A stretch of 64,000 bases of DNA from the NCBI GenBank assembly GCA_963829485.1, contig CAWHIK010000004.1, positions 372,001 to 436,000 on the forward strand. Direction: 5' to 3'. Origin of the DNA: JBGPQJ01 sp963829485. GTDB lineage: Bacteria; Chloroflexota; Anaerolineae; Anaerolineales; Villigracilaceae. A program made the translations under genes and the position numbers. The notes under the pieces were generated by a model. It saw nothing but the letters and a program-made list of their open reading frames with translations. It was not told the origin of the DNA and did no database searches. This document shows, piece by piece, positions 28,543-37,514 of the stretch (within the stretch, counting starts at the first letter, position 1; every line of letters starts with the position of its first letter).

Positions 28543-29907
28543 ATGGCAGTAAATTTGGTAACCACCACCCGAACTCGAGTGATGTATGCGGTAACCAGCC
28601 TTGGAGTAGCCACTCCTGCTGAGGCTGTGTCCGGCATCGTTGCTTTTTACATTGTGGATGTCAAAAATCTCCCGGTGACGTGGTTCTCTTTATTCTGGCT
28701 CGTTTACACTCTCTATAACGCCTTGAATAATCCCACACTCGGATACTTTTCAGACCGCACCCGAACCCGATGGGGCCGCCGCCTTCCATATATATTATTT
28801 GGAGGTCTGCCGTATGGAGTAGCATTTGCGCTGCTTTTCACTGCACCCTTTGATGGAAAAACAAATCCGACCGGATTGCTTATTTACTTTGGACTCTGCA
28901 TTATCATTTGGGAAGGTTTGTATACTGCCCTCGCGACTGGTTACTATGGTTTGTTACCGGAAATGTTTGGTACCTACCGGGAACGAACCGACGTCGCTGC
29001 AAAAATGAATATATTTCAAACCATCGCATTGGTCATCGGAGTTGCCTTGCCTCCCATGCTGGCAGAGATTCTCGGGTGGTCTGGAATGGCTACTCTTCTT
29101 GCTGTAATCTCGGTGATCGCCATTTATGTAGGATATCCTTGGCTTTTCGAAAGAAAAGATCTCAAAACAGATACAAGTTTCCCCTTTATTTCAGCCTTAA
29201 AGGCGACATTCATTAATCGAAGCTATTGGACTGCTGCCGGCGCGCAGGCGATGAGGTTTTTTGCCACTGGCACACTTCAAATGGGTATGCTTTTTTACTT
29301 AAAATACAGCATGAACGTGGACGAGAGTCAGGCTACCGTCATCCTGGGAATCGCATTTCTGGTCGCGATGATCTCGTTATACCCGTGGAGAAACTGGGTC
29401 GCCAACAAATTAGATTCCCGTCGTACGTTAATGATTGCTAATGCCGTGATGATCCTGGGCATCATCCCGCTTGGATTCGCTCCGTCTTTGAACCTTGCCT
29501 ACCTTGCTGCAGTGATAGTCGGGATCGGGTTGGGTGGATTGGTCCTGATTGGCGATGTGATAATTACTGAGGTTGTTGACGAGGATGAAATCAAAACAGG
29601 CCATCAACGGGCAGGGATGTATTTCGGTATGAGTGGTTTCTTCATCACTCTTAGCGGGCTCCTGGTCTCGTCTGCTTTTGGTCTAATGATGCCAGCATTT
29701 GGCTACGATACCCTCCTCGACGTTCAACCCGAATCTGTGGAAATGGGCTTCCGTCTATTCCTCACGGTGCCCACCACGATCGGATTTTTGTTTGCGATTT
29801 TTCTACTTTGGCTATACCCTCTGCATGGTGAACGCCTGAAGAATATTCAAGCAGCGATAGAAGCAAAGAAATCCTTGCAGGATAATAGAGCATATGACAA
29901 TGCGTAG
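28543..29907 (+). CDS. MFS/GPH-type sugar symporter
   Basis: 454 residues and about 12 transmembrane helices. The SDRTRTRWGRRLPYILFG loop is typical of the glycoside-pentoside-hexuronide (MelB-like) family, and the equivalent second-half loop is EVVDEDEIKTGHQRAG. It probably imports the amino sugar or glycoside used by the surrounding genes. Seven bp follow the deacetylase and the end overlaps the kinase gene by 14 bp. Confidence 0.87.
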   Translation: MAVNLVTTTRTRVMYAVTSLGVATPAEAVSGIVAFYIVDVKNLPVTWFSLFWLVYTLYNALNNPTLGYFSDRTRTRWGRRLPYILFGGLPYGVAFALLFTAPFDGKTNPTGLLIYFGLCIIIWEGLYTALATGYYGLLPEMFGTYRERTDVAAKMNIFQTIALVIGVALPPMLAEILGWSGMATLLAVISVIAIYVGYPWLFERKDLKTDTSFPFISALKATFINRSYWTAAGAQAMRFFATGTLQMGMLFYLKYSMNVDESQATVILGIAFLVAMISLYPWRNWVANKLDSRRTLMIANAVMILGIIPLGFAPSLNLAYLAAVIVGIGLGGLVLIGDVIITEVVDEDEIKTGHQRAGMYFGMSGFFITLSGLLVSSAFGLMMPAFGYDTLLDVQPESVEMGFRLFLTVPTTIGFLFAIFLLWLYPLHGERLKNIQAAIEAKKSLQDNRAYDNA

Positions 29908-30901
29908 TGCAAAATCACCTCAATACTACCTAGGGGTTGATGCTGGCGGTTCAAAAACGCATGCCTTGATCGCCAACGAGATTGGTGAAGTGGTCGGCTT
30001 TGGTCAAGCCGGACCTGGAAATTGGGAAGGCGTTGGATTGGATGGCCTCACCCAATCATTAACCGAATCGATTGGCAAAGCGCTTGCTGAATCGCGGATT
30101 ACCATCAAGGATGTCTCCAGCTGCGGCATGGGTTTGGCAGGTTTCGACTGGCCCAGCCAGCGATCCATGATCCTGGATGCCATTACTCCCCTCGGCCTCG
30201 ATTGCCCGGTGGACATCGTCAACGATTCGACGCTGGGAATTTTCGCCGGCGCAGCTGATGGCTGGGGAGTGTCCGTCGTATCGGGGACGGGCTGCAATTG
30301 CCGAGGCTGGAGCAGGGATCTAAAACGCGAAGGCCGCGTCGTGGGCGGCGGCAGTTATTGGTCGGGAGAATACGCTGGCGGCTATGACATCGCAGCCAGA
30401 GCCATGCGCGCTGTTACCTTCGAATGGAATAAACGGGGACCGGCAACCGCCCTCTCACCAGCTTTCATATCCAGCCTGGGAGCCAAAGATCTCGCTGATC
30501 TTGTTGAAGGGGTTTATGTCGGTCGTTACGATTTCAATCCAGGGTTAATTATGCTCGTCTTCGATGTCGCCACCCATGGAGACGAAGAGGCTCTAGATGT
30601 TATTCGCTGGGCTGGCAACGAATTAGGCCAGCTCGCATGCGGTGTGATACGTCAACTAAATTTTGAGAACGAGCATTTTGACGTGGTGTTGATAGGAAGT
30701 TTATTCGAAGGTCACCCTTTGATGAAAGAGACTATGGGCGAGACGATTCACAAAGTCGCGGCTGGAGCCAGGTTGATTCGCCTGAGCGCTCCCCCGGTAA
30801 TCGGCGGTGTCGTATTCGCCATGCAGTTAACCGGATTGAATACAAAACCATTGAGAGAAAACCTGCTCACATCGATGGCACTTAGAAATCGCGAGGTATA
30901 A
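29894..30901 (+). CDS. BadF/BcrAD-type ATPase, N-acetylglucosamine kinase-like
   Basis: 335 residues of the actin-like ATPase fold. Phosphate-1 motif YLGVDAGGSKTHALI, then GLAGFDWPSQ, a NDSTLGIFAGA block, SGTGCNCRGW and a closing adenosine motif VLIGSLFEGHP. Eukaryotic and bacterial GlcNAc kinases belong here. With a deacetylase, transporter and ligase around it, phosphorylation of an imported amino sugar is the best guess. It overlaps the transporter gene by 14 bp. Confidence 0.85.
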   Translation: MTMRSAKSPQYYLGVDAGGSKTHALIANEIGEVVGFGQAGPGNWEGVGLDGLTQSLTESIGKALAESRITIKDVSSCGMGLAGFDWPSQRSMILDAITPLGLDCPVDIVNDSTLGIFAGAADGWGVSVVSGTGCNCRGWSRDLKREGRVVGGGSYWSGEYAGGYDIAARAMRAVTFEWNKRGPATALSPAFISSLGAKDLADLVEGVYVGRYDFNPGLIMLVFDVATHGDEEALDVIRWAGNELGQLACGVIRQLNFENEHFDVVLIGSLFEGHPLMKETMGETIHKVAAGARLIRLSAPPVIGGVVFAMQLTGLNTKPLRENLLTSMALRNREV

Positions 30902-30903
30902 CC

Positions 30904-31860
30904 ATGCATATATGCGTACTATCCAGTCCAACAGGGGATAACTCAGATCCATTGGGTTACGATCTAGCCCCATATTTCAATGAATACGATTGGGAGCACC
31001 GGGTTCTTGATCCCGATAACATCGAAACAGAAGTCAAAGGATTAATGGACAGCGGCGTGGAAGTCTTCATCAACCTTACCGCCGGCTCTCCGGATGATTG
31101 GCTGTACGACCTTCCCAACGTCCTGATCGGGATGGGAGCCGCGGTGACTGGCGCTTTCGGTCACTTTTATGATCCCCCTCGGGCTGAAATGAAGGATGCT
31201 GCAATGAAGGCGGGGATTCCATTCCCGGGAAGTGTTTTCGCTTCCACCCAAGATGAAGTGGAATTCGCATCACGCACTCTTCAATACCCGCTTATTGTAA
31301 AACCGCCGCACGGATGGGCAAGTATGGGAATCCGCAAGGAGTCACGGGTAACGAATTCCGCAGACCTCCACAAGCAGGCTGAGATGACATTCAATGAATT
31401 TGACGGTGTTCTTATTGAGGAATTTATCGACGGCCATGAATTAACCGCTCTGGCCGTGGAAAACCTTGATGATCCTGCCCATCCTCATACTTTCCAGCCC
31501 ATTGAATATCTCTTCCCCCCTGGCGAAAGTTTTAAGCATGTGGATATGAAATGGACCAATGCTGCCTTGATGAAACCTGTTGCGGTAACCAACGCCAAGG
31601 TCGATAAAACACTTCGCGATTATGTATCGCGGCTTTTTGTTCAAATGAAGGGCAATGGGTATGCCCGTTGCGATTTTCGCATGAATCGCGAGGGTGAGAT
31701 CTTCATGATCGAGATCAATCCCAGTTGTGGTGTATTCGATGATCCGGCGGATCCTGCCTGCGCTGATAGCATACTGCTCCGCGATCCCTCGAAGCATTCC
31801 GGATTTCTAAAGTTGATCATCGACAACGCGAAAAGGCATCAAAAGAATAACCACAAATGA
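30904..31860 (+). CDS. ATP-grasp ligase, D-Ala-D-Ala ligase-like
   Basis: 318 residues. An N-terminal Rossmann-like domain (LSSPTGDNSDPLGYDLAPYF) precedes the ATP-grasp domain: PLIVKPPHGWASMGI (ATP lysine), VLIEEFIDGHELTA, and the Mg ligands in ARCDFRMNREG and MIEINPSCG. The family joins a carboxylate to an amine. Two bp after the kinase gene, it is translationally coupled. What it ligates is not predictable; a peptide or amino-acid adduct of an amino sugar would fit the setting. Confidence 0.8.
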   Translation: MHICVLSSPTGDNSDPLGYDLAPYFNEYDWEHRVLDPDNIETEVKGLMDSGVEVFINLTAGSPDDWLYDLPNVLIGMGAAVTGAFGHFYDPPRAEMKDAAMKAGIPFPGSVFASTQDEVEFASRTLQYPLIVKPPHGWASMGIRKESRVTNSADLHKQAEMTFNEFDGVLIEEFIDGHELTALAVENLDDPAHPHTFQPIEYLFPPGESFKHVDMKWTNAALMKPVAVTNAKVDKTLRDYVSRLFVQMKGNGYARCDFRMNREGEIFMIEINPSCGVFDDPADPACADSILLRDPSKHSGFLKLIIDNAKRHQKNNHK

Positions 31861-32049
31861 TGAGGCTTGGAAATTAATGATATTTGCTTTTACGTTTTGG
31901 CTGCACGTGGTTTCCGTGACGAGTTCTCACATGATCTTATCGTTCTTCAACTCACAAGTCCAAAACAACCCTTGGAAAATATACTATTTAAACCGGATGT
32001 TTGTGAAGGCAATCACTTGAAAAACATTACAAATTACTTACACACCAAC

Positions 32050-32078
32050 TTGAGCACGCCTTCATCCTATTGTATAAT
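32050..32078 (+). promoter_or_regulatory. Sigma70 promoter for the thioredoxin-like pair
   Basis: TTGAGC (32050-32055), 17-bp spacer, perfect TATAAT (32073-32078), 34 bp before the first ATG. The rest of the 250-bp gap after the ATP-grasp gene shows nothing else. Confidence 0.8.
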
Positions 32079-32112
32079 CCCAAATTGAACGAACCAGCCT
32101 CGCAGGTTAATC

Positions 32113-32394
32113 ATGTCAAAAAACACCGACCTCTATAAGGTAAATCCCGAAAAGATTGTCATGTACTCTACGACATGGTGCCCGGATTGCCGCAGATCCA
32201 GGGATTTCATGACGGCTCATAACGTCGATCATGTCGAGATCGACATTGGCAAGGACCGGGATGCCTTTGCTTTCGTTGAGAAATTGACCCGCCGCGTCCG
32301 CATACCGACTATCGTTTTTCCCGATGGCACAGTCATGGTCGAACCTTCGGACGAAGAGCTGTCAGACAAAATTTCACTTCCTAAAAACTCCTAA
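32113..32394 (+). CDS. Glutaredoxin-like protein, copy 1
   Basis: 93 residues with the thioredoxin fold. The redox motif WCPDC is at 22-26, followed by RRSRDF; the cis-proline is in RIPTIVFPDG. The short form with CPDC resembles NrdH/mycoredoxin-like proteins, which reduce protein disulfides. The second copy starts 2 bp after its stop. Confidence 0.88.
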   Translation: MSKNTDLYKVNPEKIVMYSTTWCPDCRRSRDFMTAHNVDHVEIDIGKDRDAFAFVEKLTRRVRIPTIVFPDGTVMVEPSDEELSDKISLPKNS

Positions 32395-32396
32395 CA

Positions 32397-32687
32397 ATGT
32401 CATCCGAAAATCCATTCACTTTAAATCCAACAATAATAGTTATGTATTCGAAATCCTGGTGCCCGGATTGCAGAAGGGCACGCAAGGTAATCACCGAATC
32501 CAAAGTACCATTCATAGAGTTGGATGTTACAAATGACGAGAAAGCCCGGGCGTTTGTGCGGGAGATTAATAAAGGAAATGAGAGCGTTCCAACGATTATC
32601 TTTCCGGATGGCTCCATCCTGGTCGAACCGGGAAATTCAAAACTCTCAGAAAAGATACAAAGCCTAAATTCCTTATCCACTGAATAA
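32397..32687 (+). CDS. Glutaredoxin-like protein, copy 2
   Basis: 96 residues with WCPDC at 21-25, then RRARK, and the cis-proline in SVPTIIFPDG. It shares the same motif layout as copy 1 over the whole length, so the pair arose by tandem duplication. The two are clearly diverged outside the motifs (spacing INKGNES versus TRRVR), which may mean different partners. A hairpin terminator follows directly. Confidence 0.88.
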   Translation: MSSENPFTLNPTIIVMYSKSWCPDCRRARKVITESKVPFIELDVTNDEKARAFVREINKGNESVPTIIFPDGSILVEPGNSKLSEKIQSLNSLSTE

Positions 32688-32713
32688 AAATCGCCAGAAC
32701 CACGGCGGTTTTT
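32686..32713 (+). terminator. Rho-independent terminator
   Basis: AAAAATCGCC and GGCGGTTTTT pair (10 bp with one T/G wobble) around an 8-nt loop, with further T after it. Confidence 0.8.
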
Positions 32714-32768
32714 TTAAACAACTCCAATTAGGATTTTCCCAATCGAATTTCATGACATAATTAGGGGC

Positions 32769-34127
32769 ATGTCAATAAACCCATCCAAAATTGTGATCTG
32801 CGGCTCTGGAATCGCTGGAATTAGCGCAGCCTATTTCCTTGCTATAAAAGGATATAAAGACATAATCCTGGTGGATGAGCTTCCACCACTAACCCTTACA
32901 TCCAGCCGGTCAACCGAATGTTATCGGAACTGGTGGCCTGATCCTGAAATGCTATCTCTTATGAACCGCTCCATCGATATCCTGGAAAAACTCGCCAATG
33001 AAAGTAGTAATGTCTTCTCTATGAACAGACGAGGGTATCTTTTCGTGACGAGTGACATATCTCAAGTTTCTGAAATTGAAAAAAGAGCTCGGACCATTTC
33101 CTCATTAGGAGCAGGACCTTTTAGAGTCCACAATGATTTTCATTCGGATTACATGCCCCATTCTACGGATGGTTACACAAACAATCCATCTGGAGCGGAC
33201 CTGCTGCTCGGATCTGCTTTAATTCAAAGGTACTTTCCCTACCTGACAAAAGATTCAATCGCAGCTCTTCATGTGCGCAGAGCAGGATGGTTGTCCGCTC
33301 AACAATTGGGCATGCATCTTCTGGAATTAGCCCGGGACAAGGGAGTGACATTCAAAACAGCTAAAGTAATTAGTGTGGATATTCAAAACAACGAAGTCCG
33401 ATCTGTCGAATTAAATACAGGAGAGAGGATTCGCACTTACGCATTCATTAATGCAGCTGGTCCTTATTTCAGAGATGTGGGTCGCCTTTGCGGATTGGAA
33501 TTGCCAGTTCGTACCGAATTGCATTTAAAGGTAGCTTTCAAAGACCCGCTCGCGGCAATTGCCCGGGAAGCACCACTCCTTATTTGGGATGATCCTCAAT
33601 CTTTGGATTGGGATCAAAATGAAGCTGAATTTCTGTCCAGCGACCCGGAAACTCGTTGGCTTACAGGCTTCTTTCCATCCGGAGCGCATACCAGGCCGGA
33701 GGGCGGACCGGGAAGCGAAATAGTTCTGATGCTTTGGGAATATCAGACAAAAACCATGGAGCCGGTTATAAATCCCCCCTTGGATGAATACTATCCTGAA
33801 GTCGCATTGAGAGGGATGTCTAGGATGATACCGGTATTGAAGCGTTATTTTGGTCGAACACCTCGTCCCCTGCTCGACGGAGGTTTCTACACGAAGTCCA
33901 AAGATAACCGCCCGATCGTTGGTCGCACATCCATAAACGGCGTGTATTTAATTGGAGCGCTTTCCGGGTACGGGATTATGTCAGCTTGCGGAGTTGGTGA
34001 ACTCTTATCACAATGCATATCAAACAGCGACCTGCCCCCTTACGCCAAGGCGTTCTCATTGGAAAGGTTTGACGATCCCGACTACCAAAAATGGATGGAG
34101 ACTCTGACAGACAGTGGGCAATTGTGA
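32769..34127 (+). CDS. FAD-dependent oxidoreductase, DAO family
   Basis: 452 residues. FAD-binding motif IVICGSGIAGISAAYFLA at residues 8-25, a mid-protein substrate region, and the C-terminal FAD block TKSKDNRPIVGRTSINGVYLIGALSGYGIM typical of D-amino-acid oxidase/sarcosine oxidase relatives. The substrate is probably a secondary or D-amino acid, but no active-site residue fixes it. TAGGGG lies just before the ATG. Confidence 0.85.
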   Translation: MSINPSKIVICGSGIAGISAAYFLAIKGYKDIILVDELPPLTLTSSRSTECYRNWWPDPEMLSLMNRSIDILEKLANESSNVFSMNRRGYLFVTSDISQVSEIEKRARTISSLGAGPFRVHNDFHSDYMPHSTDGYTNNPSGADLLLGSALIQRYFPYLTKDSIAALHVRRAGWLSAQQLGMHLLELARDKGVTFKTAKVISVDIQNNEVRSVELNTGERIRTYAFINAAGPYFRDVGRLCGLELPVRTELHLKVAFKDPLAAIAREAPLLIWDDPQSLDWDQNEAEFLSSDPETRWLTGFFPSGAHTRPEGGPGSEIVLMLWEYQTKTMEPVINPPLDEYYPEVALRGMSRMIPVLKRYFGRTPRPLLDGGFYTKSKDNRPIVGRTSINGVYLIGALSGYGIMSACGVGELLSQCISNSDLPPYAKAFSLERFDDPDYQKWMETLTDSGQL

Positions 34128-34221
34128 AGAAAATCCCGAAGTTATTCTGTAAACCAGTTGCAAAGTAAAAACACGTAAAGATACGTAATAATTGGGGCAG
34201 TGATTTCATATGGAGAATCAA

Positions 34222-34656
34222 ATGCCCATCAAAGCAATCGCCATTGATGACGATCCAGCCATGACTGATTTGCTCACGCTTTTACTAAAAAGCCATGGCC
34301 TCGAAATCTACACCTCCAACAATGGCGAAGACGGTCTGCAATTGATCCGCGCGATCGATCCGGACATAATTATCCTGGACTTGATGATGCCCGGAAAGGA
34401 TGGCTGGCAGGTTTGCAGGGAAGTGAGAAGCTTCAGCAACGTGCCGATCATTATTTTATCCGCGCTGGATAACCCTGGCATGGTCGCCAGTGCCCTGGAT
34501 GCAGGTGCGGACGATTACCTAATCAAACCAGTTCCGAGTGGAGTTTTGATCGCTCACCTGAATAATCTAACCAGGCGGGCAAATGCCGAAAATAACGGTA
34601 TTGACCTTCGCAAGCATACCAGCCCTTTTATCGCAACCAATCCTTTGCAAGCTTGA
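34222..34656 (+). CDS. Stand-alone response-regulator receiver protein
   Basis: 144 residues: a CheY-like receiver with acidic pair D10/D11, phospho-acceptor D53 in ILDLMMPGKDGW, S80 and K102 (IKPVPSG). About 20 residues follow with no DNA-binding domain, so it works by protein contact or as a phospho-relay. ATG 34222 with GGAG 6 nt before it is preferred over the ATG at 34210. No kinase is nearby. Confidence 0.87.
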   Translation: MPIKAIAIDDDPAMTDLLTLLLKSHGLEIYTSNNGEDGLQLIRAIDPDIIILDLMMPGKDGWQVCREVRSFSNVPIIILSALDNPGMVASALDAGADDYLIKPVPSGVLIAHLNNLTRRANAENNGIDLRKHTSPFIATNPLQA

Positions 34657-34674
34657 GTATTGTGGAGGTAAAAT
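34645..34674 (+). promoter_or_regulatory. Putative promoter for the zinc-ribbon gene
   Basis: TTGCAA (34645-34650), 18-bp spacer and TAAAAT (34669-34674), overlapping the end of the receiver gene. Confidence 0.55.
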
Positions 34675-34702
34675 AGAATAATTCCACCTTGGAGGCTTGG
34701 CC

Positions 34703-34999
34703 TTGCAAACATGTTCCCGTTGTAATGCAATTTCGCCTGATACTGCCACCTCGTGCAGCAGTTGCCAGGCGAATTTAATGGAATACTCCACAGCTATCGT
34801 TGCATTAAGAAATTTAGTCGAAAACCCTCGAATAAGCGCTATTCGGATCAATACCGCAGGAGACGCCTGTCCATTGTGTGCAGGATCGAGAGGCACATTC
34901 CAGAAAGACAATGTTCCCCGACTGCCTCACGAAGGCTGCTCCCACACCCATGGGTGTCGATGTACTTATGAACCCGTCCTGGCTGAGATTTATCCATAA
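34703..34999 (+). CDS. Small double zinc-binding protein
   Basis: 98 residues with two Cys clusters. The N-terminal zinc ribbon has CSRC and CSSC. The second half has CPLC, then VPRLPHEGC and CRC, an arrangement also seen at the C-terminus of some phage head-morphogenesis proteins. TTG 34703 has GGAGG 7 nt upstream, so it is chosen over TTG 34697. Function unknown. A very strong terminator follows. Confidence 0.65.
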   Translation: MQTCSRCNAISPDTATSCSSCQANLMEYSTAIVALRNLVENPRISAIRINTAGDACPLCAGSRGTFQKDNVPRLPHEGCSHTHGCRCTYEPVLAEIYP

Positions 35000-35004
35000 C
35001 CAAT

Positions 35005-35048
35005 AAAAATAATTAGAGCGCTCAGTTTCGAGCGCTCTAATTATTTTT
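35005..35048. terminator. Bidirectional Rho-independent terminator
   Basis: A perfect 19-bp stem with a 6-nt loop (AGTTTC) between convergent genes; its outer arms are A5/T5 so it works both ways. Confidence 0.93.
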
Positions 35049-35060
35049 AGTAAATGATAC

Positions 35061-35825
35061 TCATCCTAATCGAAGCAAAGCTGTCGCTGTTTCAACCGGT
35101 TTCTCCATCATAGGGAGATGTCCAACACCAGGAAGAATTGTCATGAAAGAGCCTGGGAGGATCTCCTTCATCTCCATGGCTCTCTCAACAGGAATTAAAA
35201 TATCCGCATCGCCATGAATTATTGAGACTTGAACTTTCAAGTCCCCGAGTACTGGTGTTAGATCGGGTCTTTCGCCAAGCGCACGCAGTGCGCAAGCAAT
35301 TCCCAATTTTGATTGCCTCATTATCATTTTTGCCACATCTTCCCTTAGCCTAGGCTGAGATGATAACTTTTCTGCCATGGTTACAGCAAGCGATTCCACG
35401 CCATCCACTTCTAGCAATTTTATAGTTTCATATCGGGCTTGCTTACGCTCTGGAGTATCAGGCAAGGATTGGGTGGCGATCAAACCAAGTCCCAACAGAC
35501 GGTCAGGAAAGGACTTGGCGAAAGATAGGGCAGCATACCCACCCATGGAATGGCCCGCAACAATTGCTTGATTGATGTCGAGGTAGTCAAGCAAGTGTAT
35601 GACATCGTTAGCCATATCTCCAATGGAATACGAGATATCCGTCGTTATGGATTTTCCAAACCCACGAAAGTCTGGGAGAATAACGTCAAAATTATCCATG
35701 AGAAGAGAAAGCAGGGAATTCCATATACTGTGGTCCATAGGAAACCCATGAAGAAGGACCAATGGTTTTCCCATTCCCTGGCGGGTAAAAGCCATTCTTA
35801 CATTCGTCAATGGCGCAATTTCCAC
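35061..35825 (-). CDS. Alpha/beta-hydrolase
   Basis: 254 residues of the alpha/beta-hydrolase fold: oxyanion HGFPMDHS, nucleophile elbow GHSMGG (Ser93), Asp in HGDADILIP and His in GVGHLPM. The triad is complete. The family covers esterases, haloperoxidases and C-C hydrolases; substrate unknown. The start is GTG 35825. It lies 18 bp after cca and may be the last gene of the tdk-hpt-cca unit. Confidence 0.87.
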   Translation of the reverse strand: MEIAPLTNVRMAFTRQGMGKPLVLLHGFPMDHSIWNSLLSLLMDNFDVILPDFRGFGKSITTDISYSIGDMANDVIHLLDYLDINQAIVAGHSMGGYAALSFAKSFPDRLLGLGLIATQSLPDTPERKQARYETIKLLEVDGVESLAVTMAEKLSSQPRLREDVAKMIMRQSKLGIACALRALGERPDLTPVLGDLKVQVSIIHGDADILIPVERAMEMKEILPGSFMTILPGVGHLPMMEKPVETATALLRLG

Positions 35826-35843
35826 AATTTTCTTTTTACCCTT

Positions 35844-37505
35844 CTACGATGAATGTTCTAACAACCATGCTCTGGCATACTGAAGGGCTTCGTCGCGAGA
35901 CGTGATTTGCCCGACAGCCTGGGATTCCCTTATCCCTTCAAGGATTTTTCCAATATCCGGACCTGGTTTGATTTTTAAGTCAGCCATTAATTCGTCGCCG
36001 TTCACCAGAGGCGGAGGAGAGATCAACTCTTCTCGTTTTTCCCACCAATTCTGAAGAAAGATGCGAACAATATCAATATCGTCTGTCCAAATCTGCTGTG
36101 TCATCTCATTGACATAGGTCGCACGTTGATCTGCCAGCGCCAGAAGGCATAAATCAATTCCGGCACTATCGGTATCACGAAAGAATCGGTATAGCGCCCG
36201 TCTTGTGGGTATTTTTCCTTCCCGCTGGAAGTGAGAAATATGATTGACGATCCTCATGTGATTTTGAACAACTGATTTAATTCGATCGATCTCAGCATTG
36301 CTTAGCCTCAGTTTTATGGCGCGCCTGGCTGCAATCAACGCACCTTCTTCATCATGACCATGAAATCGTATCCGACTATCTATATTTTCAGCCTTATCAG
36401 GTTTAGCGATGTCATGGAACAAGGTCGCAAAGAAAAGCAAGGAACGAGGCGAACGGTCTGAGCCTGGCTGTTGTTTGAGATGGTCATGAAATTGGTTTCG
36501 GTATCGACCGAGTTTCATCGACAGAATACCTGTTAACAACTCATTGGTTTTTTGATTGTCGTATCCAGGCTCAAGTACATCGAGGATCGCTTCGAGATAA
36601 TCGACAGCCTTCAGGGTATGGTTCCACACATCAAGACCATGAGGCGGTGGTTGTTCAACCCCTTTCAGCTCAAGGGTTTCAGGAAGAACATAGGTCAGAG
36701 CGCCTAACAAGTCCAACGATTTAATTGCTGCTGAAGGCTTAGGACCGCCCAGAATTTTGAATAATTCATCTCTTATGCGTTCTGGCGATGTCTGTTTCAG
36801 TAATTCAACCGATTTCTTAATAAGCTTTCCAGTCTCTTTATTAATGGAAAAACCCAAATCGGCTGCGAACCTGACTGCGCGTAAGATCCTCACCGGATCA
36901 TCTATAAGAGAAGTCTCTGAGCAGGCACGAATTTTGCCTCCACGCAAGTCCGCAGCGCCGCCCGTTGGATCAAGGAGTTGACGTGTGCGAAGGTTATAAG
37001 CCATCGCATTAATGGAAAAATCCCGCGCCGACAGGTCAGATTCGATGGTTTCCCCTCGAAAAGATGCAAAATCAAGTACATCTCTTGCAAGGTCATCATT
37101 GATGATTATCACACGTCCAACATCGTTCTTCTTATCTAGCGCGTAAAAGGCTCCATCGAGGGCTTTCGCAACAAGCCGAGCGGTCTTGATCCCGCCAGTA
37201 GAGACAACAAAGTCAAGATCGTGAGTTTCTCGCTGTAAGAGGTAATCCCTGACAGCACCTCCAACCAAATAAATATCCTGGTCAGGCGCAAGGAGATCCA
37301 GGATGATGGTAAATATTGGATTATCCAAGTTCTGGGTGGATGCTGGGATGAATACTATCTCTGGGACTTCCTTGGGTCTAATTTGGCGCGCGGATTGCGA
37401 GGCTTGTTCGGCTGTTTTCCCCTGACTCACAATTTTTCCACGCACCCGAGCCACCCATCGTCCTGCGTACGGTGTAAATTCCTTTTCGTTTTCAGTTTCG
37501 CCCAT
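35844..37505 (-). CDS. cca: tRNA nucleotidyltransferase (CCA-adding/poly(A) polymerase family) with N-terminal extension
   Basis: 553 residues. Residues 60-230 are the class II nucleotidyltransferase head: LVGGAVRDYLL and the metal motif HDLDFVV, then RDFSINAMA, DPTGG and RILRAVRFAADL. The middle carries an HD-type phosphohydrolase motif (FHDIAKPDKAE with HGHDEEGA). The first ~54 residues (FTPYAGRWVARVRGKIVSQG...VFIP) are a small extra domain resembling DUF5678, which is not part of ordinary CCA enzymes. It should mature or repair tRNA 3' ends, including the tRNA-Arg here. It lies 9 bp after hpt. Confidence 0.88.
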   Translation of the reverse strand: MGETENEKEFTPYAGRWVARVRGKIVSQGKTAEQASQSARQIRPKEVPEIVFIPASTQNLDNPIFTIILDLLAPDQDIYLVGGAVRDYLLQRETHDLDFVVSTGGIKTARLVAKALDGAFYALDKKNDVGRVIIINDDLARDVLDFASFRGETIESDLSARDFSINAMAYNLRTRQLLDPTGGAADLRGGKIRACSETSLIDDPVRILRAVRFAADLGFSINKETGKLIKKSVELLKQTSPERIRDELFKILGGPKPSAAIKSLDLLGALTYVLPETLELKGVEQPPPHGLDVWNHTLKAVDYLEAILDVLEPGYDNQKTNELLTGILSMKLGRYRNQFHDHLKQQPGSDRSPRSLLFFATLFHDIAKPDKAENIDSRIRFHGHDEEGALIAARRAIKLRLSNAEIDRIKSVVQNHMRIVNHISHFQREGKIPTRRALYRFFRDTDSAGIDLCLLALADQRATYVNEMTQQIWTDDIDIVRIFLQNWWEKREELISPPPLVNGDELMADLKIKPGPDIGKILEGIRESQAVGQITSRDEALQYARAWLLEHSS

Positions 37506-37514
37506 GACTGCCGC

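Noticed and set aside
31867..32088. A 73-residue plus-strand frame in the gap before the redoxin genes
   Set aside because: TTG start without Shine-Dalgarno, odd composition, and the frame covers the promoter at 32050-32078.
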